Origin: Sphingobacterium sp.
Lineage (GTDB): Bacteria > Bacteroidota > Bacteroidia > Sphingobacteriales > Sphingobacteriaceae
Direction of reading: 5' to 3'
Length of the DNA stretch: 47,278 bases
NCBI GenBank assembly: GCA_031277685.1
Contig: JAITLV010000288.1
Coordinates: 1-47,278 of the forward strand
In this document: positions 16,792 to 26,035 of the stretch, one piece after another
Position numbering within the stretch: the first letter of the stretch is position 1
Layout: each line of letters starts with the position of its first letter
Program-made: the position numbers and the translations under genes
The notes under the pieces: generated by a model
What the model saw: the letters and a program-made list of their open reading frames with translations, nothing else
Databases searched by the model: none
Told to the model about the DNA's origin: nothing

Positions 16792-18972
16792 ATGAACAGA
16801 CTTACCATCGCCATTTTTGTACTCTCATATTATCTATTTCATCCCGTTTCTGCACAAGAAAAAGCAGCAAAGACAATTGGACTTAAGGAGATACAAATTG
16901 AAGGGAAACGTTATAAACAATCTGGAGAAGGTGCCATGTCTGTCCATCTTTTAACCAGTGATTCTATACAGAAATATCAAGCCGGAAGTTTGATGCAAAC
17001 CTTAAGCCGACTTCCGGGAGTCAATGCCATAGGTATAGGTGCAAGCCAATCCAAGCCACAGATCAGAGGCCTCGGTTTCAATCGGGTGGCCACCATCGAA
17101 AATGGAATTAAGCACGAAGGTCAACAATGGGGGGTGGATCATGGGCTTGAAATTGATCAGTATAGCGTAGGCACTGCCGAAATCATTAAAGGTGCCAGCT
17201 CGTTTATGTATGGGTCAGATGCCATCGGTGGCGTCATTCGATTATCCCCACCGGCAGAGCTCCAAGAAAATGGATGGAAAGGGAATATGAATCTATTGAC
17301 GAAATCCAACAATGCCACATATGGGGCGTCTATGCAGCTACAGGGCAGAAAAGGGCACTGGGTCTTCGGCGGTGGAATAACACATTTAGACTATGCTGAC
17401 TACCGTGTACCAACAGATACTGTCCATGTGTACAATTATCCAGTCCGATTAAAGGATCGAAAAGTCCGCAATACAGCCGGGCGTGAGACAAGTTTCCAAT
17501 TGAGAGGTGGCTATACCTCCGATCAGTTTTCTTCTATTTTCTATTTAAGCAATTATTATACTAAAATAGGTTTTTTTGCCAATGCGCATGGCCTGGAGCC
17601 CCGGGGTGTTAATCCCGCTCAGTACGATCGTTCAGACCGGGATATTCTTTATCCAAGTCAGCATGTCAATCATTTTAAACTTATCAATCGAAATTTTATC
17701 GCCCGGGGGGAGCACAAGATCTGGGTTGATCTCGGCTATCAGCGAAATTATCGTCAGGAATATAATAACTACACCGCACACGGTTACATGCCAGCAGTAT
17801 ATCCTGAAAGCATGACCATCCCAATTAATCTTGAACGGCTCTATGATAAAGAAATATATAATATTACCCTAAAAGATCAGTTTATTCTGGCAAAGCATCG
17901 GCTTACCATAGGTGGTAATGCGGAGTATCAAGACAATAAAATCGATGGCTGGAGTTTCCTAATCCCTTCTTTCAGTCAAAAAGCAGTAGGTGCATTTATT
18001 CACGATCAATATCCGATCGATGATCAAACCATGCTTTATGCGGCATTACGCTACGATTATAGTCGTATTCACACTGCATCTTATCAGGACTGGTTTCCAT
18101 CCAAATTGGAAAATAACCAATCGATCCATATTGTCAGAGCAGATCAATTAACCCGGAATTTCAGTAGTCTGGTCTGGTCCCTAGGCGCGACACGACAAAT
18201 GGGTAGCTGGGAGACCAAAGTAAATATTGGCAAAAGCTTTCGCGCACCTATTGCGCAGGAACTCGCCGCCAACGGCGTAAACTATCATTATTTCAGTTAT
18301 GAAAAAGGTCAGGCTTCTCTTTCTCCTGAACAATCCTATCAAATCGACTTTTCTATAGCCCAACGCTCCGGTAATACCTCTTTTGCATTCACCCCCTTTT
18401 TCAATTACTTCTCCAATTATATCTACCTCAATCCCACTTCAGGCTATGATCAATATTATGGTGCCGGAAATCAAATATTTGAATATGCCGAAAGCAGAGT
18501 ACGCCGTTATGGAGCCGAACTAAGCATAGAATACCGTCCATTCACTTATTGGAAGCTGGCATTATTGGGTGAATATGTTAGATCCGAACAACTATCGGGT
18601 AGCAAGAAAGGTTACACTCTACCCTTTTCTCCCGCACCTTCAGTTTTACTGGATCTCAGCTATTCGCCAAAAGGCAACACCTTCTTTAAGGAACCTTACC
18701 TCTCGCTGGATTGCAAATGGACCGCAAGCCAGCCTCATATTGTCCCGCCTGAAGATAAAACAAAAGGTTATCGTGTATTCAATTTCAGGGCAGGAACACA
18801 GCTGGCATTGGGCAAATCCACGGTACAGTTTCGCCTACAGATCCAGAATATCTTTGACACAAAATATATGGACCATACCAGCTTCTATCGCTTAATATCG
18901 CTACCTGAACAGGGACGAAATATCATTCTCTCTATCGGAATACCTATTGGGAAGCTAAGCCAAGCTCAGTAA
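16792..18972 (+). CDS. TonB-dependent receptor, probable zinc/metal importer
   Basis: A 726-aa outer-membrane receptor. The start at 16792 (MNRLTIAIFVLSYYLFHPVSAQ signal peptide) is preferred because the longer in-frame start at 16714 lies at the -33 element of the promoter. The plug has LSRLPGVNAIGIGASQSKPQIRG, ENGIKHEGQQWGVDHGLEID and GASSFMYGSDAIGGVIRL; there is no CarboxypepD_reg domain. The barrel ends SIGIPIG plus a short tail. The EGQQWGVDHG plug type and the two His-rich DUF4625-type lipoproteins immediately downstream suggest a ZnuD-like metal (zinc) uptake role. The promoter is enclosed by two dyads, consistent with metal-dependent repression. Confidence 0.8.
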   Translation: MNRLTIAIFVLSYYLFHPVSAQEKAAKTIGLKEIQIEGKRYKQSGEGAMSVHLLTSDSIQKYQAGSLMQTLSRLPGVNAIGIGASQSKPQIRGLGFNRVATIENGIKHEGQQWGVDHGLEIDQYSVGTAEIIKGASSFMYGSDAIGGVIRLSPPAELQENGWKGNMNLLTKSNNATYGASMQLQGRKGHWVFGGGITHLDYADYRVPTDTVHVYNYPVRLKDRKVRNTAGRETSFQLRGGYTSDQFSSIFYLSNYYTKIGFFANAHGLEPRGVNPAQYDRSDRDILYPSQHVNHFKLINRNFIARGEHKIWVDLGYQRNYRQEYNNYTAHGYMPAVYPESMTIPINLERLYDKEIYNITLKDQFILAKHRLTIGGNAEYQDNKIDGWSFLIPSFSQKAVGAFIHDQYPIDDQTMLYAALRYDYSRIHTASYQDWFPSKLENNQSIHIVRADQLTRNFSSLVWSLGATRQMGSWETKVNIGKSFRAPIAQELAANGVNYHYFSYEKGQASLSPEQSYQIDFSIAQRSGNTSFAFTPFFNYFSNYIYLNPTSGYDQYYGAGNQIFEYAESRVRRYGAELSIEYRPFTYWKLALLGEYVRSEQLSGSKKGYTLPFSPAPSVLLDLSYSPKGNTFFKEPYLSLDCKWTASQPHIVPPEDKTKGYRVFNFRAGTQLALGKSTVQFRLQIQNIFDTKYMDHTSFYRLISLPEQGRNIILSIGIPIGKLSQAQ

Positions 18973-19038
18973 GCTCCTTGAGGCTATAACTTCCAACTCA
19001 AAACTAGTTGATAAATAATGACAAAAATAAATACACAC

Positions 19039-19515
19039 ATGCAAACATTAAAAAAATATGCCTTTATGGCCTTTATGCTATCGTCAGCCATAGCCTGTAA
19101 AAAGGATAAAGAAAGTATTGATACAGAAAAACCAACAATAGATATCAGTGCAGAAACCGCTTTTCCAAAACAATGCAGCCAGATTAAACGTGGATCTAGT
19201 TTTACTTTCCATGCAAGATTAGCAGATAATGTCGCTTTAGGCAGTTATAGTATTAACGTCCATCATAATTTTGACCATCATTCACACAGTACTGAGGTGG
19301 AGGAATGTACATTGGAACCTATCAAAACCCCAGTGAAGCCATTTACATTGGTCAAATCTGTCAATATACCCGGACAGCCACAACTGTATGATGCCCAACT
19401 TCAAATTGATGTCCCTGCGGATGTGGACCCCGGTAACTACCATTTTATGATCCAAGTGACGGATCAATCTGGCTGGAGCATTCAACGCGGCATCAGTGTA
19501 CGTATCATCGAATAA
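19039..19515 (+). CDS. His-rich DUF4625-type lipoprotein
   Basis: A 158-aa lipoprotein starting MQTLKKYAFMAFMLSSAIAC (lipobox Cys20); an in-frame ATG seven codons earlier (19018) is possible. A single Ig-like beta domain is followed by the DUF4625 end motif GNYHFMIQVTDQSGWS. Residues about 75-85 contain HHNFDHHSHS next to acidic residues, an obvious divalent-metal-binding patch. It lies 66 bp after the TonB receptor gene, and a second relative follows. Likely a surface or periplasmic metal-binding partner of that receptor; function inferred. Confidence 0.72.
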   Translation: MQTLKKYAFMAFMLSSAIACKKDKESIDTEKPTIDISAETAFPKQCSQIKRGSSFTFHARLADNVALGSYSINVHHNFDHHSHSTEVEECTLEPIKTPVKPFTLVKSVNIPGQPQLYDAQLQIDVPADVDPGNYHFMIQVTDQSGWSIQRGISVRIIE

Positions 19516-19572
19516 AGCCCTCTGAACAGAAAACTATACTTTAATTATTTTTTATACCAAAATTTCAATTCA

Positions 19573-20580
19573 ATGCACATGAGAACTAGAAACATTAATT
19601 TCCTATTACTATTTACAGCGCTTTTCTTTGGCTTTCTGTCTTCTTGTAAGAAGGATAACGTCGATACCCCCATAACTGCCAAGCCCGAAATAGGGGCATT
19701 AGAGATCGGGATGGATAATAACAAAACCGTACAGGCTGGATCGGATCTTCATCTAGATGGTGAGATTGTCGCGGAAGGGCTCATTGAAAAAATCGAGATC
19801 GAAATACATCAGGAAGGCGGTGGCACCTTCAAAATTGCCAAAATTTATAACGATGAAAGATATGTCAACAGAAAAAATGTAAATTTCCATGAGCATATCG
19901 ACATTCCTGCGGTTGCTCCTGCTGGAAAATACCACTTTCATTTGACCGTTACGGATAAAGCGGGCAATAGTACAACCGTTGAATCTCCATTGACCGTTGA
20001 AGCATCAGATATACAAGCAAGTTATAAACTTATTTTCACTGAAGTCAACGGGACAGTACATGGCAACCACTTTCATGATCTCGCCGATAAAGAGCATGTT
20101 GAACCTTCCACGATCAGCTTTGACAATACGGGCAAGGCAATAGCTGGACACGCTCATCTTAAACCAGATGGAATTTATAAAATTGAGTTAAAACAATTTG
20201 ATGCGGCAAGTAAAGAAATTCAGGGGCAATATATCAAAGATAAAGTAACTGCCAATTTATACAAAGCCTTTTTGACCGGCGGTTCCTTTGTCTTAAATAC
20301 TGGCAATAGCGTAACAGGCGCTATTTTCCAACCAAAAGAAACGACTTATGGTGACGGATCTGCAGTAAGCGGTGCGACTGAAACCACTGGTATTATTACT
20401 TACTTTACAGCCGGAAAAGACAATGAAGGCGAAAAGGAATTATTCTATGTTTTACGGAAATTCAAAGATGTTACAACAAAAGCGAAAATCACGCGCGAAG
20501 ATTGGAACCTTTCGGGTTATGAGACTAAGTTTCCCGGCGATGATGTGATTAAATTATCTTTCGAGCTCCATGCCGAATAG
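19573..20580 (+). CDS. His-rich DUF4625-like lipoprotein, second in the zinc-type operon
   Basis: A 335-aa lipoprotein (lipobox GFLSSC, Cys25). The first half is a DUF4625-like domain sharing the motif GKYHFHLTVTDKAGNS with the preceding gene. The second half is a separate beta domain with HGNHFHDLADKEHVEP and AGHAHLKPDGIYKIEL. The many HxH and HxxxH pairs point to metal binding. It ends 31 bp before a strong terminator, so the unit is receptor, short lipoprotein, long lipoprotein. A two-domain build with a metal-binding second domain is what the sequence shows; zinc as the metal is inferred. Confidence 0.72.
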   Translation: MHMRTRNINFLLLFTALFFGFLSSCKKDNVDTPITAKPEIGALEIGMDNNKTVQAGSDLHLDGEIVAEGLIEKIEIEIHQEGGGTFKIAKIYNDERYVNRKNVNFHEHIDIPAVAPAGKYHFHLTVTDKAGNSTTVESPLTVEASDIQASYKLIFTEVNGTVHGNHFHDLADKEHVEPSTISFDNTGKAIAGHAHLKPDGIYKIELKQFDAASKEIQGQYIKDKVTANLYKAFLTGGSFVLNTGNSVTGAIFQPKETTYGDGSAVSGATETTGIITYFTAGKDNEGEKELFYVLRKFKDVTTKAKITREDWNLSGYETKFPGDDVIKLSFELHAE

Positions 20581-20611
20581 GGAGAGGATTAATTATAATT
20601 ATCTCATATAT

Positions 20612-20650
20612 AGAAAACCCCTTGTTAGCAAACTTAACAAGGGGTTTTCT
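20612..20650. terminator. Bidirectional terminator between convergent units
   Basis: A perfect 16-bp stem AGAAAACCCCTTGTTA, 7-nt loop and complement, between the metal-uptake operon (plus) and the PepSY-like gene (minus). The A-run and T-run on each side suit both directions. Confidence 0.88.
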
Positions 20651-20678
20651 GTGTATAAACCTGAACATCCTGTCCAGA

Positions 20679-21128
20679 TTAATCTCTTACTTTTGTTAAA
20701 ATATTACCTTGCGTATCTGAGACAAGCTTCCATTCGTCCGATCCACTTTTCACTTCGAATGCATAAGTAATCTTTTGCTCTTCCGTGATTTTTTTAACAT
20801 CAGTTATGCGGTAGCCCGGGAAGTCCTTTTTCACTTTGGCAGTTATCATTTTTGGCAAATCATTTTTAGTAAGTTCTTCTTTATGACGCACAATCCGACC
20901 ATTACTTTGTATCCATACTTCGTGATCTGTTCCAAACAAACCGGTTTCAAACTCAGCTTCATATATCCCGCCTTTCAGTTCCCAATCTACTCCTTTGGCT
21001 TTTGGAAATTTCTGCTGAAAGCTATTCACGACCACAGCTGGTACCTGACTCTGCAGCATATCTTGAGCAAATGCTCCCATTGTTGTGAGTGCAAGAATAC
21101 ATGCACTTAGTATCATTTTACGTTCCAT
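20679..21128 (-). CDS. PepSY-like (BLIP-fold) periplasmic protein
   Basis: A 149-aa exported protein with signal peptide MERKMILSACILALTTMGAFA. The body contains two tandem repeats of a PepSY-like unit: VVNSFQQKFPKAKGVDWELKGGIYEAEFE then ITAKVKKDFPGYRITDVKKITEEQKITYAFEV. This is the putative beta-lactamase-inhibitor-like PepSY family (DUF2874), common in Bacteroidota next to two-component systems. The gene is 67 bp after the histidine kinase and on the same strand, so it may be co-regulated with or a target of that pair. Confidence 0.8.
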   Translation of the reverse strand: MERKMILSACILALTTMGAFAQDMLQSQVPAVVVNSFQQKFPKAKGVDWELKGGIYEAEFETGLFGTDHEVWIQSNGRIVRHKEELTKNDLPKMITAKVKKDFPGYRITDVKKITEEQKITYAFEVKSGSDEWKLVSDTQGNILTKVRD

Positions 21129-21195
21129 GATTTTACTTTATTAGTATATGACAAAGTAAAACCCTGATTCTGTAAAGATTTGGGAATGTAATTAT

Positions 21196-22482
21196 TTATA
21201 CTTGGTGGAAATCCAGCTTAAATATATGCTCATTATTTTCATACTGGTATGCAATATGAAAACCATACAGATTACATATTGCCCGCACAATCGCCAGTCC
21301 TAATCCCGAGCCTTTGGATGAGCTATCCGATTTATAAAATCTGGAAAATACCTGTTCTGTATCCAGCGCTCCCTGTATGCTTGTATTCGCTATGGAAAGT
21401 GTATTTCTAGTAACTGCTATAGTGACTTCCCCTCCCTCCATGTTATGGAACAAAGCATTGCGGATCAAGTTGGACACAATGATATTGGCCAAAGCACTAT
21501 CTAACCGCACGCTAAGCTCTTGTTCCAGCACTACATTAATTTTAATATGCTTAAATGCAGCGATATCTTCAAGCTCATCAACGATGTCCGTCACGAGCTT
21601 ATTTATAGAAAGATCCTCATTGTTTAAGAATTGCTTGTTCTCAATCTTAGTTAGTAGCAACAATGATTTATTCAATCGCGCCAGACGCTCTGCCGTGTTC
21701 AGTACCTCTGCAATCGCATTGGACTGTTCGGGCTGTAGGCCTTCTATTTCGGCCATCATTTCCAGTTTATTGATCATAATGGCCAAAGGAGTCTGTAATT
21801 CGTGCGATGCGTTGCCGATAAATTGCTTTTGTTGTTCATACGTTTCTTCATTATGGCGAATCAACGTGGTTACGGCAAGCTGCAAATCTTTAAACTCTTG
21901 AATATTGGTATCCATAGCTGGCTTGTCACCCGATTTTCCAAGGCGAAATTTTGTCAACTGATCCAGGAAACGATACAAAGGACTCCATAGTCGCTCAATA
22001 ACAATCTTATTGATTGAAACAATACTGATAACCAATAGCATGAATAAAATCAGTACAGAATAAAATAGGTTTTTAATCAGATCACTTTCCTCAATCATTG
22101 AATTGATAATGGAGAGCTCGTAGTAATGTCCTTTATGTTCAAACGCCGTGGTCAGCATACGTACAGGTTCTAATTCAGGTTCGGGATCGTCGTCATCTTG
22201 CATATACAACATGGTATCTCTGTATACATTCTGCATTTTGACGGCCTGCTTTTCTGAAATTTCACGGACTTTATAGTTATTAATTCCAAATTCCAAGTCT
22301 GGCGCAACAATAGCCTCTGAAGCTAGTTCCTGAATAATCAAGCGCTTCTGATTTTCCAATTCTTCATCAATATTATCATGGATCACTTCGAGCATGAATA
22401 AATAAAAAATCGTCGACCACAGCGCAATGACGACGAGTACCGAAATGGAGAGGTATTTGAGGGTTTGATTGGCTAGCTTCAT
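21196..22482 (-). CDS. Sensor histidine kinase
   Basis: A 428-aa kinase with TM1 at about residues 8-30, an extracytoplasmic sensor of about 105 residues containing an acidic DDDDPEPELEPE-type stretch, and TM2 at about 138-158. HisKA follows with phospho-acceptor H227 in FIGNASHELQTPLAIM. The HATPase_c domain has an N box (NLIRNALFHN) and G box (KGSGLGLAIVRAICNLYGF). The acidic patch in the sensor could bind cations. Its start overlaps the response regulator stop by 4 bp, so the two are translationally coupled. Confidence 0.92.
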   Translation of the reverse strand: MKLANQTLKYLSISVLVVIALWSTIFYLFMLEVIHDNIDEELENQKRLIIQELASEAIVAPDLEFGINNYKVREISEKQAVKMQNVYRDTMLYMQDDDDPEPELEPVRMLTTAFEHKGHYYELSIINSMIEESDLIKNLFYSVLILFMLLVISIVSINKIVIERLWSPLYRFLDQLTKFRLGKSGDKPAMDTNIQEFKDLQLAVTTLIRHNEETYEQQKQFIGNASHELQTPLAIMINKLEMMAEIEGLQPEQSNAIAEVLNTAERLARLNKSLLLLTKIENKQFLNNEDLSINKLVTDIVDELEDIAAFKHIKINVVLEQELSVRLDSALANIIVSNLIRNALFHNMEGGEVTIAVTRNTLSIANTSIQGALDTEQVFSRFYKSDSSSKGSGLGLAIVRAICNLYGFHIAYQYENNEHIFKLDFHQV

Positions 22483-23156
22483 TTTTCAACAAGTTTGTAT
22501 CCTATTCCATAAACTGCCTCGAAGTCAACATTCGCCTTTTTGACTAAAAATTTCTTGCGCAGATTCTTTATCTGCGAATAGATAAAATCGAGGTTATCTG
22601 CCTGATCCGTATTATCTCCCCAAACATGCTCTGCAAGCGCATTCTTACTGACAAGACGATTTTTATTCAGCAAGAAATAATTGAGGATATCAAATTCTTT
22701 TCTATTCAGTGGAACGAGTTCGTCCGCAATCAACAGGCTACGATCGTTCAGATCAAGCACAAGGTTGCCCATCTCCAATGTATTTTTGCCATCTCGTTGC
22801 TTCCTTCGTAATACCGCTTTAATTCGTGCATTTAATTCGGCTATATGAAAAGGTTTGGTCAGATAGTCGTCCGCACCAAGCTCCAGCCCTTTTAACTTGT
22901 CGTCCAAAGAATCTTTTGCAGAGATGATAATCACATTGTCTGATTTACCTTCTTTTTTAAGCAGATCCAATACCTGTAGGCCACTACCGCCGGGCAACAT
23001 AATATCCAATAAGATACAGTCATAATCATAGATCGAAACCTTCTCCAGCGCTGCATTGAAATCGCCTGCGGTCTCTACGATATAACCTTCTTTGATCAGA
23101 GAGATTTTTACGATTTCTCTCAATTCTGTTTCGTCTTCAATTACAAGTACTTTCAT
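22479..23156 (-). CDS. OmpR/PhoB-type response regulator
   Basis: A 225-aa regulator. Its receiver domain has the phospho-acceptor D51 (CILLDIMLPGGSG), an acidic pair near residues 7-8 (VIEDE) and the switch lysine in YLTKPF. A winged-helix Trans_reg_C domain follows (residues about 125-223, ending IYSQIKNLRKKF...VYGIGYKLVEK). First gene of a two-component operon with the kinase; a -7 element TACATTTG lies 68-75 bp upstream. Targets are unknown, with the adjacent PepSY-like gene the most obvious candidate. Confidence 0.93.
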   Translation of the reverse strand: MKVLVIEDETELREIVKISLIKEGYIVETAGDFNAALEKVSIYDYDCILLDIMLPGGSGLQVLDLLKKEGKSDNVIIISAKDSLDDKLKGLELGADDYLTKPFHIAELNARIKAVLRRKQRDGKNTLEMGNLVLDLNDRSLLIADELVPLNRKEFDILNYFLLNKNRLVSKNALAEHVWGDNTDQADNLDFIYSQIKNLRKKFLVKKANVDFEAVYGIGYKLVEK

Positions 23157-23223
23157 TGGAAAATTATTTATTCAAATCAAATTTCAACACGATATATTTG
23201 ATAAAGCATGACATGCAATGCTA

Positions 23224-23231
23224 CAAATGTA
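23224..23231 (-). promoter_or_regulatory. -7 element of the two-component operon
   Basis: TACATTTG (minus strand) matches TAnnTTTG exactly; the predicted transcript has a leader of about 60 nt. The -33 region is not well conserved. Confidence 0.4.
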
Positions 23232-23366
23232 TTCCGAATTTAGGAAAGAATTGGGAAAATGCCATTTGAAAATCACTCCCCATAAGACGGGATATCGAAA
23301 AACTATTTTCATGTATAGGCTAAAAAGATAGCTGATTTTCGTATTTTAGGATGGATACGATCTACT

Positions 23367-24227
23367 ATGGACAAACGAAATGCTAATATCTGGGCACCCA
23401 TCATTGGACTGGACGGTTTTCGTAAAGAACAGACCGCTGGCCGAGACGAGCTTCTTTTTAATGAATTACACGGAGAAAGACTAATAGACAAACCCCACAA
23501 GCACGATTTTTTTATTATCAATTTATTTGACCGTGCTTCTGGAGTACATACGATAGACTCTATTGACTACCCTATTAAAGATCATCAGGTACATGTATTA
23601 TTCCCTGGTCAGATGCACAAATGGCATGTATATGCCGGTACGATTGGCTACCAATTAATGATTGAACGATCATTTTTTGAGCATTTCGCGCCCTTCTTTC
23701 GTTTTTCCTTTACAAATTATCAGAATCATCCGGTCATAGACCTGACCAAAGAAGCCTTCATACAGCTACATTACGAGTTTGAATCTGTAAAAAAGGAGCT
23801 AGAAAGAGAACATTCATTAATTCCTTTGATCACAGCACGTGCCGGTGTTATCGCCGCTATCGTCAGTAGGGAAGCAGAGCATGTATTCACTGAATTTAAG
23901 GTCTATCAATCCGTCCCTCGGCTAGCCAAATTCAATATGCTCATAGACGAGTTCTTTAGAGAACAGAAATTAGTGGCTTTCTATGCCGACAAGCTCCATA
24001 TTTCGCCAAACTATCTCAATATTCTGTGCAAAAAACATTTGAAGATATCGGCGACACAGCTTATACACCAGCGGATTTCCGTCGAAGCAAAACGGCTGCT
24101 GCAGAGTACCGAATCGTCCATTAAGGAAATTACTTTTGAACTAGGTTTTGCAGATCAAGCTTATTTTTCCAATTTCTTTAAGCAACAGACTGGTGTAAGC
24201 CCCAGTGATTTTAGGGAAAAAAGATAA
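23367..24227 (+). CDS. AraC-family transcriptional regulator
   Basis: A 286-aa regulator. The N-terminal half is cupin-like (DKPHKHDFFIINLFDRASGVHTIDS, HVLFPGQMHKWHV), a small-ligand sensor fold. The C-terminal 100 residues carry two helix-turn-helix motifs (AFYADKLHISPNYLNILCKKHLKIS and IKEITFELGFADQAYFSNFFKQQTGVSPSDFR), the AraC/XylS signature. It lies 120 bp upstream of, and points toward, the amidohydrolase gene, so it may control that gene; no direct binding site was identified. Confidence 0.9.
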   Translation: MDKRNANIWAPIIGLDGFRKEQTAGRDELLFNELHGERLIDKPHKHDFFIINLFDRASGVHTIDSIDYPIKDHQVHVLFPGQMHKWHVYAGTIGYQLMIERSFFEHFAPFFRFSFTNYQNHPVIDLTKEAFIQLHYEFESVKKELEREHSLIPLITARAGVIAAIVSREAEHVFTEFKVYQSVPRLAKFNMLIDEFFREQKLVAFYADKLHISPNYLNILCKKHLKISATQLIHQRISVEAKRLLQSTESSIKEITFELGFADQAYFSNFFKQQTGVSPSDFREKR

Positions 24228-24279
24228 ATCGCACAAGAAATGGCAGAAATTGCCCAGTAATACTAGCGCTTCGTTTATA

Positions 24280-24316
24280 TACCTTTGTGAAAGGCTGTAC
24301 CATTTTATTGTACAGC
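24280..24316 (+). promoter_or_regulatory. Candidate promoter and 5' hairpin of the amidohydrolase gene
   Basis: TACCTTTG (24280-24287) matches the -7 consensus; no TTG stands at the usual distance, as might be expected for an activator-dependent promoter. Just downstream GCTGTAC (24294-24300) pairs with GTACAGC (24310-24316), placing a 7-bp dyad at the predicted start site: an operator or leader hairpin. Confidence 0.4.
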
Positions 24317-24347
24317 TAGATAGATTGTTACGTAAATCGGAAATAAC

Positions 24348-25700
24348 ATGAAACCAATAGCGCTTACACGCAAAGACTTTATACGAAACTCTGCCCTAGC
24401 ACTTGCTGGAGCAACATTGATCCCAAGCATGCTATTCGCAGAAGATCAAAGCAGACTGGCACAAGAAGAAATCTTAGCTGGACATCAAGGCAAAAAAAGT
24501 TATACCCTAAAGAATGTGCTGCTGGAAACAGGCTTTGAGTATGATGGCAACGGGAATGTCATCGCTACAAAAACCGCTCTTTTCTCGGTACAGATCGAAG
24601 CAGGAAAAATCAAAAAAGTCGTCCCTAACAACAACAACGATGCGAATGCCATCGATGCAAAGGGCATGCTGATGCTTCCTTCTTTTAGAGATATGCATAT
24701 TCATCTGGACAAAACATTTTATGGTGACAAGTGGCAAGCTGTTCGACGTGGTGCCGGCGGAGTGAAAGGTATGATTGCGCTTGAGCAACAGATTCTCCCT
24801 GAATTACTAAAAAATTCTACCTATAAGGCGGAAAAACTGATCGAATTATTGCAATCCAAAGGTACAGCTTTTGCAAGGAGCCATGTCAACATAGAGCCTA
24901 CCTCCAAGTTAGATTCTCTGCATCACCTACAACTTGCGCTGGAGAACAAGAAAAACAGTTTTGGAGCTGAGCTAGTAGCCTTTCCACAACACGGCGTATA
25001 TTATACTGATTCCGTGCCTTATCTTCAGGAAGCTGCCAAAACCAACATAGACTTTATCGGCGGTGTAGATCCTTATAGCATTGATGGCGCCATTGAAAAA
25101 ACAATGGACTTCACCGTACAGCTGGCACTGGATCACAACAAAGGAATTGATATCCATTTGCATGAGTCCGGCGAATCGGGCTTGAAAACAGTTGAGTATC
25201 TCATCAAGAAGGTAAATGAAAATCCTGCTTTGAAGGGCAAAACCTACCTCAGCCATTGTTTCGTATTGGCGAAACTGGAAAAGGCGAAACAGCAGGAAAT
25301 AGCAGAGAAACTCGGTGCAACACAGATCGGTATTGTTTCCACGATTCCTTTCGCTGGTCTTATTATGCCTATCCCTACCTTGTTGGAAAATAAGGTTACG
25401 GTGATGACGGGCAACGACAGCATTGTGGATCATTGGAATACCTTTGGAACTGGAAGTGTCCTGCAAAAAGCCAATATGGCCGCCCAGGTATATGGACAAG
25501 CCACGGAGTATGGTCTATCACGGATGTTAAAATTGGCAACTGCAGGCCCAATTCCACTGGATGACAAAGGCACGCAACAGTGGCCAAAAGCAGGTGATGA
25601 TGCGAATATGGTACTGATCGATGCAAGTTGTTCTGCAGAAGCTGTTTCGCGCATTTCAGCGGTGAAGTCCCTGATCTATCAAGGAAATATTGTCTATTAA
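24348..25700 (+). CDS. Exported amidohydrolase, cytosine-deaminase-like
   Basis: A 450-aa member of the amidohydrolase superfamily. Metal ligands are visible as DMHIHLDK (H117, H119), IDIHLHESG in mid-protein, LSHCFVLA, and the late aspartate in MTGNDSIVDHW. The HLDK variant with HLHE and TGNDS is the arrangement of cytosine deaminase/atrazine-type hydrolases. The N-terminus TRKDFIRNSALALAGATLIPSMLFA looks like a Tat-type signal with a weak R-K pair, so export is likely but unproven. Downstream of the AraC regulator and followed by a terminator. Substrate unknown. Confidence 0.8.
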   Translation: MKPIALTRKDFIRNSALALAGATLIPSMLFAEDQSRLAQEEILAGHQGKKSYTLKNVLLETGFEYDGNGNVIATKTALFSVQIEAGKIKKVVPNNNNDANAIDAKGMLMLPSFRDMHIHLDKTFYGDKWQAVRRGAGGVKGMIALEQQILPELLKNSTYKAEKLIELLQSKGTAFARSHVNIEPTSKLDSLHHLQLALENKKNSFGAELVAFPQHGVYYTDSVPYLQEAAKTNIDFIGGVDPYSIDGAIEKTMDFTVQLALDHNKGIDIHLHESGESGLKTVEYLIKKVNENPALKGKTYLSHCFVLAKLEKAKQQEIAEKLGATQIGIVSTIPFAGLIMPIPTLLENKVTVMTGNDSIVDHWNTFGTGSVLQKANMAAQVYGQATEYGLSRMLKLATAGPIPLDDKGTQQWPKAGDDANMVLIDASCSAEAVSRISAVKSLIYQGNIVY

Positions 25701-25843
25701 GCATCTCACAAACGATGCTAGCTCTCAATTTTTTTTAAACGATGGTGGTCAATGCCGTGCGATAAGCTTTTGATTGCGCCATTGTAAAAACTAATAGGTT
25801 AAACAAAGGAAAATAACACCCTACATTATACCATGAATAACAG

Positions 25844-25875
25844 AAAGGCTCAGCGTTTTAGCACGCTGAGCCTTT
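25844..25875 (+). terminator. Terminator after the amidohydrolase gene
   Basis: A 13-bp stem AAAGGCTCAGCGT, 6-nt loop and its exact complement, followed by TCTTT. It lies about 145 bp past the stop codon. Confidence 0.82.
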
Positions 25876-25939
25876 TCTTTGACTGTGTCCGACCGTATTG
25901 AGAATGGACACTGGAGATTAAACTACTTAAAAATTCAGG

Positions 25940-26035
25940 TTACCAGCCTGGGTTTTGCATCAACTTATCATTGAGTGTCAACTGATTTGTTGGTATCGGA
26001 AGCAGATAGTCGCGGTTGGTTTTAAATATGGGGAT
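25940..26035 (-). pseudogene. SusD/RagB C-terminal remnant
   Basis: The minus strand reads 31 codons ending in a stop at 25940-25942. They include KTNRDYLLPIPTNQL and LNDKLMQNPGW, the unmistakable C-terminus of a SusD protein (PIP...N..L.QNPGY/W). No other part of a SusD gene is present: a stop codon appears upstream at 26036-26038, where the sequence turns into an acyltransferase-like scrap. This is the 3' end of a deleted SusC/SusD locus. Confidence 0.8.
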
